Positions 44,240 through 54,689 of a stretch of 64,000 nucleotides of DNA are shown here, one piece after another. Made by a program: the position numbers and the translations under genes. Location: NCBI GenBank assembly GCA_023630585.1, contig CM042551.1, positions 3,122,001-3,186,000 of the forward strand, given 5' to 3'. Origin of the DNA: Cranoglanis bouderius. Taxonomy: Eukaryota > Chordata > Actinopteri > Siluriformes > Cranoglanididae. The notes under the pieces are model-generated. The model searched no databases. It was not told the DNA's origin and saw only the letters and a program-made list of their open reading frames with translations. The number at the start of each line of letters is the position of its first letter. Positions within the stretch are counted from its first letter, which is position 1.

Positions 44240-45770
44240 ACACCAATTTCAGCAACCGTAACAAAATCCTCCGTGCTCGTCAAAAAACGTCCTTTGGAAT
44301 AAAACATATCTTACGGTATGATGATAGCTACACAGCTGCTCCTTCTTCAACCATCTGAATTTTTGTTCAGCACAAACTCGAGCTTCCTCTGCACTGCTGC
44401 TTGGGAATGAAAAGTGTTATAAAACACTCAATCCCAAATGCAATTTAGATGCTCCTACACCCAATTCAATCAAGTCTATCTCAAGTACAGAGTATATCTG
44501 TGAATGATTTCGATCATCTAAGACATTTGGACTGTCAAGCTGTAGTAAATATAGCCATGTGGACGTTGGTTACATTCTTGATTTACGTGCTGTAACAGTC
44601 CCTTAGACTTACTACTAAGTAATCTCAGCCTTTTGTATATGTTACACTTGTGTACACTTTTCTGGTTACAAGCTTCAGAATCTTTGTATAAGCATTATAT
44701 TTATTTGGGGAGAAAACATGCTTTAACATTTGCTGTAACGAGCAAGATATAGTTGCTGGATTGAAAAAGGTCCATGTGGTCCCCTCTTAAAACATCATTA
44801 AAGAGTTTTATTTGAAGCAGTTAATGGTGAGTAAATGAGATCGTCTCTCTTGCTTGATGACTAAGTGTGGGAAAAGGTCTATGGTTGGCCGTCAGCCCTG
44901 CCGCTCAAAATGACTCTTTCTGTAAAAGTAGGCACTTTTTTTTTGTTTGTTTATTAACAATACGTGCCAGAGTCTTTAACAAATCCTAGGAGTCTGGCTT
45001 GCGAGACAAACTACTAATAGACGTCCAGTAGAGAGACTTTCGAAATTCCACCTCAGGATCCAAGGCTGTAGGCAGGACTTGAAATTAACACCCACTCACC
45101 AAATGTGGGAAAGATTTGGCATGCAAAGCTAATTTACCAGCCACTTTGGCAGGTAATTTTATAGCGTTGTTCATCAAAATAACAGTGTGTATATATTTTA
45201 TTCGACTCTGTATACGCACTATATGTAATATGCCTGCATTTTCTTCACTTGAAGCCTGAGCATTGGGCTATGTCATAGCACAATATGTAAATTTCTCACC
45301 TCGAGAAAGATTAACTAGGAAAAATATGGCATTATAAAGCTTGGGTTAAAAGAGCAGATCAACATTTAAAAAAAAAAAAAAAGATATAATAAAAAAATCC
45401 ATAACTGGTAGCCATGTTTCCTTACATTTTGTAAACTTTAACAAAAAATATTTTTGACATGCCATAAAAATATTAAGAAGACGTGACGTTAAACGTGACG
45501 CTACTGGTTCTTTGTTAACGAACCAGATTATTGTGAAAATACTATGCATCATAAAATTTTCTACTTTTATCCAGCTGGAGTTATTTAGTGATAAACATTT
45601 ACTGCTTGTTGGCTGTTTATTATTGTTGATGATGTTCTACAGCTCCAAGCGAACCTAGCGTGTTTCGAAATAAACCTGAGTATTAACTTACACACAGAAA
45701 GCAGCTATCGACCAAGTGGTGTGAAATTATATTTTGGTCATATTGACAAATATTCTGTAAGGAATTAAAC
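44240..45770. other. intergenic, no gene seen
   Basis: No coding sequence or recognised element. Runs of A at 45369-45383 and short AT-rich words only. Confidence 0.5.
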
Positions 45771-45774
45771 ATGA

Positions 45775-46348
45775 TGGGGCATGCTGTTATAGGAAAATAA
45801 TCCCCGTGAGTACACTCTGAGTCAACCCAATGTTGATTATTTTCCTATAACAGCATGTCCTGAGTGTTTTATTCCTGTTATACCACAGTAACTTGCCAAC
45901 GATTACAATTTACTTATTAAAGAATGACACGTCATACTGTTTATCTGTTTATAGTTACATTTAATTAAGTGGAATGTCTGCAAAAGAAATTAGATAAAGA
46001 TAAAATGATAAAATTCACAAGCAAAATATCAGTATTCTTTGAACTTTGATTTGATTCTCACCTGCAAATATATATATATAGATAACTAATATTTTGGCAC
46101 AAAAATAACGCCATACTGTTCTCTCTTCCCTCACAAGCCTCTCTCAAAGTTAATGAGAAAAAAAAAAAGCCTGTCATGTTACCAAGAAACCATAAAGCGT
46201 AAACTCCACTGTCCAGTTTCTTGTGTTGGAAAAAACTACTGACCGTTACAACGTGCTGACACTGGAGACTCTTTCCATAAATGCTATATAAACAACTCCT
46301 TACAGAAAAATTCAGATTTTTTATCCATTTATTATGAGCCTTAGATTC
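45775..46348 (+). repeat. hairpin-headed interspersed repeat, copy 5, left piece
   Basis: Head arms ATGCTGTTATAGGAAAATAA+TC (45781-45802) and its exact reverse complement (45835-45856) form a perfect 22-base stem with a 32-base loop. Family landmarks follow: GTTTTATTCCTGTTATACC, TATAGTTACATTTAAT, CTCTCTTCCCTCACAAGCCT and AAGAAACCATAAAGCG. The copy resumes at 50163 beyond a mariner-like insertion. Confidence 0.85.
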
Positions 46349-46771
46349 TACAGGGTGTCCCAAAAGTCTCCATACATAGGGGAAATGAGCACTTTTTAGG
46401 AAAATGCCTTCCAAATTATTTCACATATATATGTGTATATATACTAAGCCCATTTCCAGTTGGGATTTTTCATTAAAAACAAAAATCTGTGATTTGTCAA
46501 GTCTCTTGAAACTTTAATTAACTGACAAAAGATATTCAGCGATTTCACTGACCAACTTAATTGTATTTTGTAAATATAAACAAATTTAGAATTTGATGCC
46601 TTCAACACACTCAAAACAAAAGTTGGGAAAGAGGCAAAATAAGATTGAAAAGTTTATAGAATATTCAAGTAACACCATTTTGGGGGATCAGGTTAATTGG
46701 TAACAGGGGAGGGGATCAGGATTGGGGCATAAAAGGAGCATCCACCAAAAGCTCAGTCTTTACAAACAAGG

Positions 46772-47690
46772 ATGGGTCATGGTTCACCACTTTGTGCCAA
46801 ACTTCGTGAGAGAATTATGAGTCAGTTCAAAAAGAACATTGCTCAATGCAAGATTGCAAAGAATTTAGGTCTTTCACCATCTACAGTGCATAATATCAAG
46901 AAAATATTCAGGGAATCCGGAGAAATCTCATTGCGTAAAGGGCAAGGCCGGAAACCACTGTTGAATGTGCGTGACCTTCGAGTCCTCAGGTGGCATTGCC
47001 TGAGAAATCGTCATGCTACTGTGATAAATATAACCACATGGGCTTGGGAGAACTTCGGAAAACCGTTGTCACTTAACACAGTCCGCCGCTGCATTCAGAA
47101 ATGCAACCCGAAACTGTATTACACCACACATCCACACATCAACTCTATGCAGAAACGCCACCGAGTTCTCTGGGCCCGAGCTCATCTCAGATGGACTGAA
47201 AGGCAGTGGAAACATGTGCTGTGGTCAGATGAGTCCACGTTTCAGTTTGTTTTTGGGAAAAACTGATGTCGAGTTCTCCGTGCCAAAGATGAAAAAGACC
47301 GAACAGACTGTTATAAGTGAAAGGTGCAAAAGCATCAGTGCATCAGTGCCCTTGGCATGGGTGACTTGCATATGTGTGAAGACACCATTGACGTGGAGGC
47401 GTATATTGGGATTTTAGAGAGACATATGCTGCCATCAAGGCAACATCTTTTCCCAGGAAATCCATGGTTATTTCAGCAGGACAATGCCAGGCCTCATTCT
47501 GCACGTGCTACAACAGCGCGGCTTTGTAGACACAGAGTGCGGGTGCTTGACAGGCCTGCCAGCAGTCCACATCTGTCTCCTATGGCGCATCATGAAGAGG
47601 AGAATCAGACAATGGAGACCAAGGACTGTTGAGCAGCTGAAGTCTTGTATCAAGCAAGAATGGGCAAAAAATCCACATGCAAACTGCAAC
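46772..47690 (+). pseudogene. Tc1-like transposase, frameshifted
   Basis: First frame (46772-47266): MGHGSPLCAKLRERIMSQFK, AKNLGLSPSTVHNI (HTH), LRNRHATVINITTWAWENFG, RVLWARAHLRWTERQWKHVL and WSDESTFQFVF with the first catalytic Asp. Then a stop (TGA, 47264-47266) and shifts. A later frame (47324-47632) gives ALGMGDLHMCEDTIDVEAYI, WLFQQDNARPHSARATTARL with the second Asp, and SSPHLSP. Because Tc1 family transposases are about 340 residues, nearly the whole protein is represented, but it is not translatable as one chain. Confidence 0.9.
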
Positions 47691-47695
47691 AGTTA

Positions 47696-49270
47696 CAGCT
47701 GTGGCCAAAAGTTTTGAGAATGACACAAATATTAATTTTTACAAAGTCTACTGCTTCACTGCTTCAGTTTTTATGATGGCAATTTGCATATACTCCAGAA
47801 TGTTATGAAGAGTGATCAGATGAATTGCAATTAATTTCAAAGTCCCTCTTTGCCATGAAAATGAACTTAATCCCAAAAAAACATGTCCACTGCATTTCAG
47901 CCTTTCCACAAAAGGACCAGCTGACATCATGTCAGTGATTCTCTCGTTAACACAGGTGAGAGTGTTAACGAGGACAAGGCTGGAGATCACTCTGTCATGC
48001 TGATTGAGTTAGAATAACAGACTGGAAGCTTTAAAAGGAGGGTGGTGCTTGAAATTATTGTTCTTCCTCTGTTAACTATGGTTACCTGCAAGGAAACACG
48101 TGCAGCCATCATTGCTTTGCAGAAAAAGGGATTCACAGGCAAGGATATTGCTGCTAGTAAGATTGCACCTAAATCAACCATTTATTGGATCATCAAGACC
48201 TTCAAGGAGAGAGGTTCAACTGTTGTGAAGAAGGCTTCAGGGCGCCCAAGAAAGTCCAGCAAGTGCCAGGACCGTCTCCTAAAGTTGATTCAGCTGCGGG
48301 ATCGGGGCACCACCAGTGCAGAGCTTGCTCAGGAATGGCAGCAGGCAGGTGTGAGTGCGTCTGCACGCACAGTAAGGAGAAGACTTTTGGAGGATGGCCT
48401 GGTGTCAAGAAGGGCAGCAAAGAAGCCACTTCTCTCCAGGAAAAACATCAGGGACAGACTGCTATTCTGCAAAAAGTACAGGGATTGGACTGCTGAGGAC
48501 TGGGGTAATGTCATTTTCTCTGATGAGTCCCCTTTCCGATTGTTTGGGGCATCTGGAAAAAAGCTTGTCCGGAGAAGAAAAGGTGAGCGCTACCATCAGT
48601 CCTGTGTCATGCCAACAGTAAAGCATCCTGAGGCCACTCATGTGTGGGGTTGCTTCTCAGCCAAGGGAGTGGGCTCACTCACAATTTTGCCTAAGAACAC
48701 AGTCATGAATAAAGAATGGTACAAAAACATCCTCAGAGAGCAACTTCTCCCAACCATCCAAGAACAGTTTAGTGACGAACAATGCCTTTTCCAGCATGAT
48801 GGGGCACCTTGCCACAAGGCAAAAGTGATAACGAAGTGGCTCGGGGAACAAAACATCGACATTTTGGGTCCATGGCCAGGAAACTCCCCAGAACTTAATC
48901 CCATTGAGAATTTGTGGTCAATCCTCAAGAGGCGGGTGGACAAACAAAAACCCACAAACTCTGACAAACTCCAAGCATTGATTATGCAAGAATGGGCTGC
49001 CATCAGTCAGGATGTGGCCCAGAAGTTGATTGACAGCATGCCAGGGCGAATTGCAGAGGTCTTGAAAAAGAAGGGTCAACACTGCAAATATTGGCTCTTT
49101 GCATAAACTTCATGTAATTGTCAATAAAAGCCATTGACACTTATGAAATGCTTGTGATTATACTTCAGTAACAGTTAGTAACATCTGACAAAAAGATCTA
49201 AAAACACTGAAGCAGTAGACTTTGTGAAAATTAATATTTGTGTCATTCTCAAAACTTTTGGCCATGGCTG
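47696..49270 (+). mobile_element. intact Tc1-like transposon, 1575 bp
   Basis: Flanked by TA on both sides (47694-47695 and 49271-49272). Terminal inverted repeats of about 70 bases start CAGCTGTGGCCAAAAG (left) and, on the other strand, CAGCCATGGCCAAAAG (right). After two to three mismatches at the tips they match almost perfectly through GAATGACACAAATATTAATT, except that the left one has an extra 8-base CTGCTTCA. The transposase between them has no stop or frameshift. It sits inside copy A2, whose host sequence closes up correctly around one TA. Youngest insertion in the nest. Confidence 0.95.
48078..49106 (+). CDS. Tc1-like transposase, uninterrupted, 342 aa
   Basis: Cut-and-paste transposase of the IS630-Tc1-mariner group. 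The ATG at 48078 (ACTATGG context) gives 342 residues, the normal Tc1 length; the open frame upstream of it has no ATG. Residues 1-50 are a first helix-turn-helix (ALQKKGFTGKDIAASKIAPK). KKASGRPRKSS at 51-61 contains the GRPR AT-hook-like linker. Residues 65-115 are the second DNA-binding half (DRLLKLIQLRDRGTTSAELA). The DDE core follows: D149 in VIFSDESPF, a GCFSAKGVGS glycine-rich box at 191-200, D241 in LFQHDGAPCH, and E277 in PELNPIENLW. I count 35 residues between D241 and E277, not the 34 of classic Tc1. All three acids are present, so it may be active. No intron. Confidence 0.95.
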   Translation: MVTCKETRAAIIALQKKGFTGKDIAASKIAPKSTIYWIIKTFKERGSTVVKKASGRPRKSSKCQDRLLKLIQLRDRGTTSAELAQEWQQAGVSASARTVRRRLLEDGLVSRRAAKKPLLSRKNIRDRLLFCKKYRDWTAEDWGNVIFSDESPFRLFGASGKKLVRRRKGERYHQSCVMPTVKHPEATHVWGCFSAKGVGSLTILPKNTVMNKEWYKNILREQLLPTIQEQFSDEQCLFQHDGAPCHKAKVITKWLGEQNIDILGPWPGNSPELNPIENLWSILKRRVDKQKPTNSDKLQALIMQEWAAISQDVAQKLIDSMPGRIAEVLKKKGQHCKYWLFA

Positions 49271-49496
49271 TAGTATCCTCAGTTCCCAAACCATTAAAAA
49301 GTGTAATTAAAAGGAAGGGTGATGTAACACAGGGGTAAACATGCCTCTGTCCTTTACTGTTTTTGAGTGTGTTGAAGGCATCAAATTCTAAATTTGTTCA
49401 CACTTACAAAATACAATTAAGTTGGTCAGTGAAAACGCTTAATATCTTTTCTTTGTACTTTTTTCAGTTAATTAAAGTTTCAAGAGACTTGACAAA

Positions 49497-49893
49497 TGTT
49501 TGTATGTCATTAAAGAAAGCAGCGTATTACATAAGAGTCACTTTTCAGACAAAAAACACAATGAAGGCTGCTGGGTTTCGCTGCAAATATAAGAAGCGAG
49601 TGCAAAAGTCAAAGTCTCCAGAAGAACTGTGTCTGGTTCTGCAAGATGCTCAATAAAACTCACCAGATCATTTCCTTATAAAACTGCACACATTGTACCG
49701 GAGACTACTATTTTTATTTATTTATTTATTTTTTTAAACACCAAATATTGACTTTGTTTCATTTACTACTGTTTACTGCTCTTTACAGTATTTATTTTAT
49801 TTTTTTTTAATGTAGAAACATTTAATTTCATTATTTTCAAGGCATGTTTGCCCTACAGCATTTCTCTACATGTGCCTAAAACCTTTGCACAGT
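49497..49893 (+). mobile_element. non-autonomous Tc1-like fragment, left end lost
   Basis: Counterpart of 5491-5945: shares TTTGTATGTCATTAAAGAAA, GAAGGCTGCTGGGTTTCGC and CCAGAAGAACTGTGTCTGG. Retains the right end that the other copy lacks (GCCTAAAACCTTTGCACAGT). Its left end is fused to the truncated end of copy A2 at a shared ATGTTTGTATGTC-like junction. Confidence 0.82.
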
Positions 49894-49919
49894 ATAAGAT
49901 TTTGCATATATATATATAT

Positions 49920-50130
49920 AAGAACGTATTGAAATCATTCTCATGGCTGAATCGGGAAGCTGTCGCAGGGTTCTGATGGACTTTAACAGGAAACATGGCA
50001 AGCACATCACACTGTTGCCAAACTTATTAACATCTTCAAAAAGACTGGAGGTGTTGCGGACCAACCGAGAAGTGGACATCCCCCAACGTCCACTAATGAA
50101 CACAACTGACATGGTGCTGGCAAACATAGT
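49920..50130 (+). pseudogene. N-terminal fragment of mariner-like transposase
   Basis: Encodes MAESGSCRRVLMDFNRKHGK, HITL, then frame-slipped SKRLEVLRTNREVDIPQRP and TTDMVLANI. It resembles the HTH segment found at the start of many fish and insect mariner-type proteins (FN.RHG..IT...VA.LI..F...GSV.D.PR.GRP..ST...T.MVLA). The terminal repeat follows at once, so most of the gene is deleted. Confidence 0.6.
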
Positions 50131-50162
50131 CCTCTATGTATGGAGACATTTGGGACACCCTG

Positions 50163-50315
50163 GATATAGCCTCCACCATAAAATTCCTGTGAATGCTGAG
50201 TGATAACGTATCACCACCGACACTATTGTCTGAACCGTGCTGTTATATAAAAAAAATAATCAACACCATCTGACCAGTAAGATTTGAGAACTTAACAACT
50301 CCTTGGTATAATCAC
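50163..50315 (+). repeat. hairpin-headed interspersed repeat, copy 5, right piece
   Basis: Matches the 3' part of the family: GCCTCCACCATAAAATTCCT, GTGAATGCTGAGTGATAACG, GTGCTGTTATATAAAAAAAA, and CACCATCTGACCAGTAAGAT. Continues the copy broken at 46348. Confidence 0.65.
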
Positions 50316-50494
50316 TTGTAACAGAGAGTGTACAGTATCAGGGGTGGAGATTGGGAGATAGAGATCACACATAATGCTCAGCATGGCAGCCATTATATAG
50401 GTCCTGCCCTTTAATAAAAAAGAGCCAGTTGCCCTTGTTAGTACATATTAAGTCATATTAGATTCTGACCTAGGCAAAAATTCGTGACTGGGAA

Positions 50495-50830
50495 TAAACC
50501 ATTATGGATAGGATCAGGAATGAGTACATCAGGGGGACAGCACATGTGAGATGTTTTGGAGACAAAGTTAGAGAGGCCAGGTTGAGATGGGTTGGACATG
50601 TTCAGAGGAGGGAGAGTGAATATATCGGTAAAAGGATGCTGAGGTTAGAGCTGCCAGGCAGGAGGCCGAGAGGAAGACCAAAGAGGAGGTTTATGGATGT
50701 AGTGAAGGAGGACATGAAGGTAGTCGGTATGAGAGAAGAGGATGCAGGGGATAGGGCTAGATGGAGGCAGATGATTCGCTGTGGGGACCCCTGAAGGGCA
50801 CAGCCGAAAGGAAAAGAAGAAGAAGAATAA
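50495..50830 (+). pseudogene. LINE 3' end: C-terminus of a reverse transcriptase ORF
   Basis: Encodes DRIRNEYIRGTAHVRCFGDK, VREARLRWVGHVQRRESEYI, LPGRRPRGRPKRRFMDVVKE and VVGMREEDAGDRARWRQMIR, then TGA. This is a very common teleost LINE C-terminus; RLRW.GHV.R, GRR..GRPK.R and the RWR..I..GDP ending are its landmarks. A short 3' tail ends in GAA repeats (AAGAAGAAGAAGAA). 5'-truncated; this piece itself has no frameshift but has no start of its own. Confidence 0.88.
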
Positions 50831-51117
50831 ACCATTATAACTAGAAGAGTCAAGCTTAAGGGCTGCTAGCTACTCTTTAATAAGAAATTTATTGATTAAT
50901 TTGTACGGCACCTAAAAGCTGAAATTACAACAGGACACATAATAGGCTGTTGGATTTTCAGTGATTAGGTCAGTTTCAGACAGCATTCTGCAGACTTCAG
51001 AAGTCTTGATTTTCTGCCCTATGTAGTGCACTTATACAGGAAATACTGTGAAGAAGTCATTCTTTCTTTCACTTTCTAAGGACAAAACAAACCTAATCAG
51101 ATTGAACACAATAACTT

Positions 51118-51265
51118 CCCCATTGCTGAATTAACACCTATGGTGTTGAATTAATTCATGCATTATTGAATTAACACCAAAATTCTTTAAATAGGTGTAT
51201 AACTGGTTACAAATGAACAGTGCGTGACTCAATTCACCACCGTAGGCGTTAATTCAACACTGGGG
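51118..51265. repeat. GAATTAACACC inverted words
   Basis: GCTGAATTAACACC, GGTGTTGAATTAATTC, TTGAATTAACACC and GGCGTTAATTCAACAC occur in both orientations within 150 bases. The core resembles the start of the 20-bp minisatellite at 31113. Confidence 0.55.
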
Positions 51266-51279
51266 ATTTCGCTGCGCAG

Positions 51280-51610
51280 GGAAACGCGATCAGATGCGAA
51301 AGGGTGACATTGGAAAACGAGTCTCTGGCTCAGGTTGTTTTTTTCCATGTATAAATATTTCTGCTTCTTTTATTATTCATAATTGCTCTCGGGGATTTCG
51401 TCCTACACACTGTTCCCTGTCAATTAAGTACACATCAGTGGAGACATGCTCACCTCCTCCGGGCCTTCTATTTTCCTCAGGAATCAAATCTCAATGGTGG
51501 ACTTTCTGTAAGCTCATTAGACCCCCCAAGCAGGCTCGCGCTCCACTGCAGCGGCGTAATTAGACACACATTCCTTTCCGTTTCCGCCGCCGAGAAGAAT
51601 GCGTTCATTC
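51280..51610. other. possible conserved non-coding element
   Basis: Repeat-free, moderate-GC sequence with homeodomain-like GTAATTAG and CTCATTAG cores. Nothing coding. Regulatory role is only a guess from composition. Confidence 0.2.
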
Positions 51611-51839
51611 TCGAACTGACAGGAGTTATTGCAGTGGTCCATCACTTGGGAGGAAGGGAGATGAAATGGAGAAATGCATTGTGTGTGGTTGACTTTTTAT
51701 TACAATAATGCACAAAAATAGTGTGCATAGCCAAGAATAGTTTTTATCCTTAAATAACTGCGTGAATGACTGACTTCCATCTTCAAAATGCACTTTAGGA
51801 TATCACGCAGTGAGATTGCTATGTCTTTTTTGTGGATAG

Positions 51840-51844
<5 letters not shown>

Positions 51845-51878
<34 letters not shown>
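51845..51878. repeat. poly-T, 34 bases
   Basis: An uninterrupted T run 40 bases upstream of a SINE. Confidence 0.95.
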
Positions 51879-51883
<5 letters not shown>

Positions 51884-51920
51884 GGTGTTCACAGTCAAAC
51901 ACAAAAAGTGAACTATTTAG

Positions 51921-52246
51921 GCATGGTGGCTTAGGCGTTAGCACGGTTTCCTCACACCTCGAGGGTTAGGGTTCGATTCCCGCCGCCGCCCTGTGTGCAT
52001 GGAGTTTGCATGTTCTCCCTGTGCTTCAGGGGTTTCCTCTGGGTACTCCAGTTTCCTCCCCCAATCCAAAAAATATCCATTGTAGGCTGATTGGTATTTC
52101 CAAATGGTCTGTAGTGTGCGTGATTGTGCCCTGCGATGGGTTGGCACCCCATCCAGGGTGTCCCCCTCCTTGTGCCCCGAATACCTGGAATAGGTTTCCT
52201 GCGATTCTGCGTAGGATAAGTAGTACAGAAAATGGATGGGTGGATG
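51921..52246 (+). repeat. tRNA-derived SINE of the V-SINE type, copy 1
   Basis: A-box-like TGGCTTAGGCG (51927-51937) and perfect B box GGTTCGATTCC (51970-51980). Then comes the conserved centre (CATGGAGTTTGCATGTTCTC and GTTTCCTCTGGGTACTCC), then GATTGTGCCCTGCGATGG and TGTCCCCCTCCTTGTGCC. It ends in GGATGGGTGGATG. The centre is the V-SINE core known across vertebrates. Confidence 0.92.
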
Positions 52247-52249
52247 TTA

Positions 52250-53490
52250 TATTGATGGATCATATCCACATATGAAACCTTTTTAATGTTTGCAAAATAC
52301 AATGAATTTTACGATTTGTTGGCTAGCTAGGATTGTTGATCTTCTACATACAGTATAGAAGATGGCCATATAGTGGACTACAAAAGGTACAGACTCCATT
52401 ATATTTTGCTCTTATGCAATGCACCTGTGTAGGGAGTAGAAAACCATTTGGATTTGGCCTAACCTCTGATCTGATTTTGACAATTTATTCATATTAGATT
52501 TTTGACTCTGAGTTCACATTTGTTTAAAATGCCAGCTTGGGGTTTATTAGTCTCTCACTGTTCAAGGAGAAAAGGGTCTGGTCCTTATGACAGGAAAGAA
52601 TGAAAAGGAGGGGATAGGTGGTAAATGAAACTGGAGCGAAACAGTGTCACAGTGATATATCATACCAAAACACAACAAAATGAGAAATACTAGAACTTAA
52701 AAAATGAAAAATAAAATAACTGTCATACATGAGTTCCTATACCCTAAATGTGTGGACAGTAGGTATGTGTAATACACAACATAAAGTCAGTGATAAACAT
52801 AAATGAACATAGATTTTTTTTAGCAAATAATCATAGAAACTGAGTAAATAATCCAAAGCAAAATGATTAAAGGCAAATATTTCTCTCATTTCCTGTTCTG
52901 ATACGTATTAAGTGGGTATCACAAAACAAGCTCAACCTAACTCATATTCAAGTTGGGTGATGGCCAGTTACTCCTACCCTTTGGACATTTTATTAAGACA
53001 AAAAATCTCGATGGTCAAACCTTCATTTAGTGTACCATGCACAGATGACTTTGCTACTAGTACAGACTTGAAACAAACAAGACATCATCAGTACATCTGA
53101 GTTATAAACCCTTCATAATGATCAAAACAATGATGGAGATAAGAAAAATCATATATTACAATCGTATGTTATATTATAATCGTATATTCCAATCGTGTAT
53201 ACAGTATATTTGGCTAAATCTGAGATCTGCCTTGTGTTGCAGGATGCATGTTAGGCAGCTAGCAAGGATAAATCTAGCCATGCTTCCATCCTAGCAACTT
53301 TAGCTAGCTCGAAATGTGTAAGCAGGCCTTTGGCTTCTAATAACCAATTAGTATGAGTTAACAGCAGAGAAACAGAACTTGTTCTATTAATTCATTAATA
53401 TCGTCTGTTTTCGTTCTCCCCACAGGTGACATATTGCGATCTGGCTACATTAGGCCTGCCTAGGCTTGATTTGTCTTTCTTGTAAGGCAT
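52250..53490. other. intergenic, no gene seen
   Basis: No recognised repeat or coding sequence. Confidence 0.5.
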
Positions 53491-54689
53491 AGGTTTATGT
53501 TCCATATAGCATGTGCGACAGTGATTTTAGCCATTTCAGTGTAATGCGGGGCTGTGCTGCATTACCGCGAACGTGTCCGCGCTTGCCGCCTGAATGCGAA
53601 TGAGGCCGCTGAGTGCTTTTTGCGCAGCATGTCTGAATAAATGGACTCGTGTGTGAATGACTGCACAGACGGAGGCCGGGCGCCTCAACCTGCCAAACAT
53701 TGAAAGAAAACAAGGAGGAAAGCAGAAGGGATTGAATGAGACACATTCAGAATCGAGGGGGGAAAAAAAGAAAATTACAGAAAAAGGGACATAGCGGGGG
53801 AAGTGCAGAGGCAGGTGGTGCAGAGGAAGCGTAACGTGACATGGAGATAATTAAAAAAACATATCTTTATATATTAAAAAAGGAAAAGAGCTCAGCACAG
53901 TGGGATCATTAGGACTCTGTCCATAATATAAATCTAGCCCGTGCCCTCGTTGCCCCGAGGGCTCAGAAACTGCTGCTCCATCTTGACCCTGTGCTCAAGA
54001 GAGGCTTAGAAAAAGTGAAGGGAAAAGTGAGACAGAGAGAGAGCAAGAGATTGGGAGTAATGAGAGTGAATAAGAAGTGTGAAGCGCTGGTAGCTGCTAA
54101 ATGAGTCAGAACTGCAAGCAGGTCCCATCAGGCCAGGTGGCACAGGTAAATGGCATTTTTCCCCAACTGCACAAGACAAGTGTGACTCAACATGCACTTA
54201 GCGGTGGCTCCTGGAGGACCTGTGTCACCTCCTGGAACATGTAATATTAGCTGTCAGCCATCAGCTGGAAGACCATTTGCTATTATTGCTGACCTCCCCT
54301 CCCCCGCCCTTTTGCCAAGTTGCTGTGTCCTTAAACTGAAAACTGAGTGCTCACTTCAAAAGTGTAAAACAGGAATACATATGAGAGACGGATCCATGTG
54401 CTGATACAGACAGACAGAGGATAGAAGAAATGAGAGTAGATTAGCTGCTTATATGATCTCTTGATGAGTCACTGACAAACTGGAATCATTTGGTGAAAAA
54501 CCATATTTCCCTCATTACACCAAATGTCCAATTGTAGCTGACATTTATGGTGTCCAATACATTTGTGTTCAAGAACAACTAATAGTGAGAATCAGTTGAG
54601 ATCAACACTTCAACCAATCAAGTTCAAGTCAGGACCATGACCAGCAGAAAGGCAGAACCAAGACGAAGCTGACACCATAACAGGGGCTG

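Larger units (their letters stand above)
46445..49497 (+). mobile_element. Tc1-like element, copy A2, split by an intact Tc1
   Basis: Starts CCCATTTCCAGTTGGGATTT, the terminal repeat type of the copy at 29225-30287, and ends in the inverted counterpart (AGTTTCAAGAGACTTGACAA) truncated at 49497. A broken transposase is read 46772-47705, and the tail resumes after 49272. Its own length without the insert is about 1.48 kb. Confidence 0.9.
46351..50162. mobile_element. mariner-like element remnant, outer shell of a transposon nest
   Basis: Inverted ends CAGGGTGTCCCAAAAGTCTC+CATACATAG (46351-46379) and the matching reverse complement ending GGGACACCCTG (near 50134-50162). The left end is preceded by TA; the right flank is GATA, so the target duplication is imperfect. 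Interior of its own: 46380-46440 and about 49905-50162. The rest is later insertions. Confidence 0.8.

Noticed and set aside
48042..48077. 12-codon N-terminal extension of the Tc1 transposase
   Set aside because: Begins at GTG, not ATG. The ATG at 48078 has good context and gives the usual Tc1 length.
48638..49003. 121-codon minus-strand frame
   Set aside because: Antisense of the intact Tc1 transposase.
50602..50853. 83-codon minus-strand frame
   Set aside because: Antisense of the LINE C-terminus.
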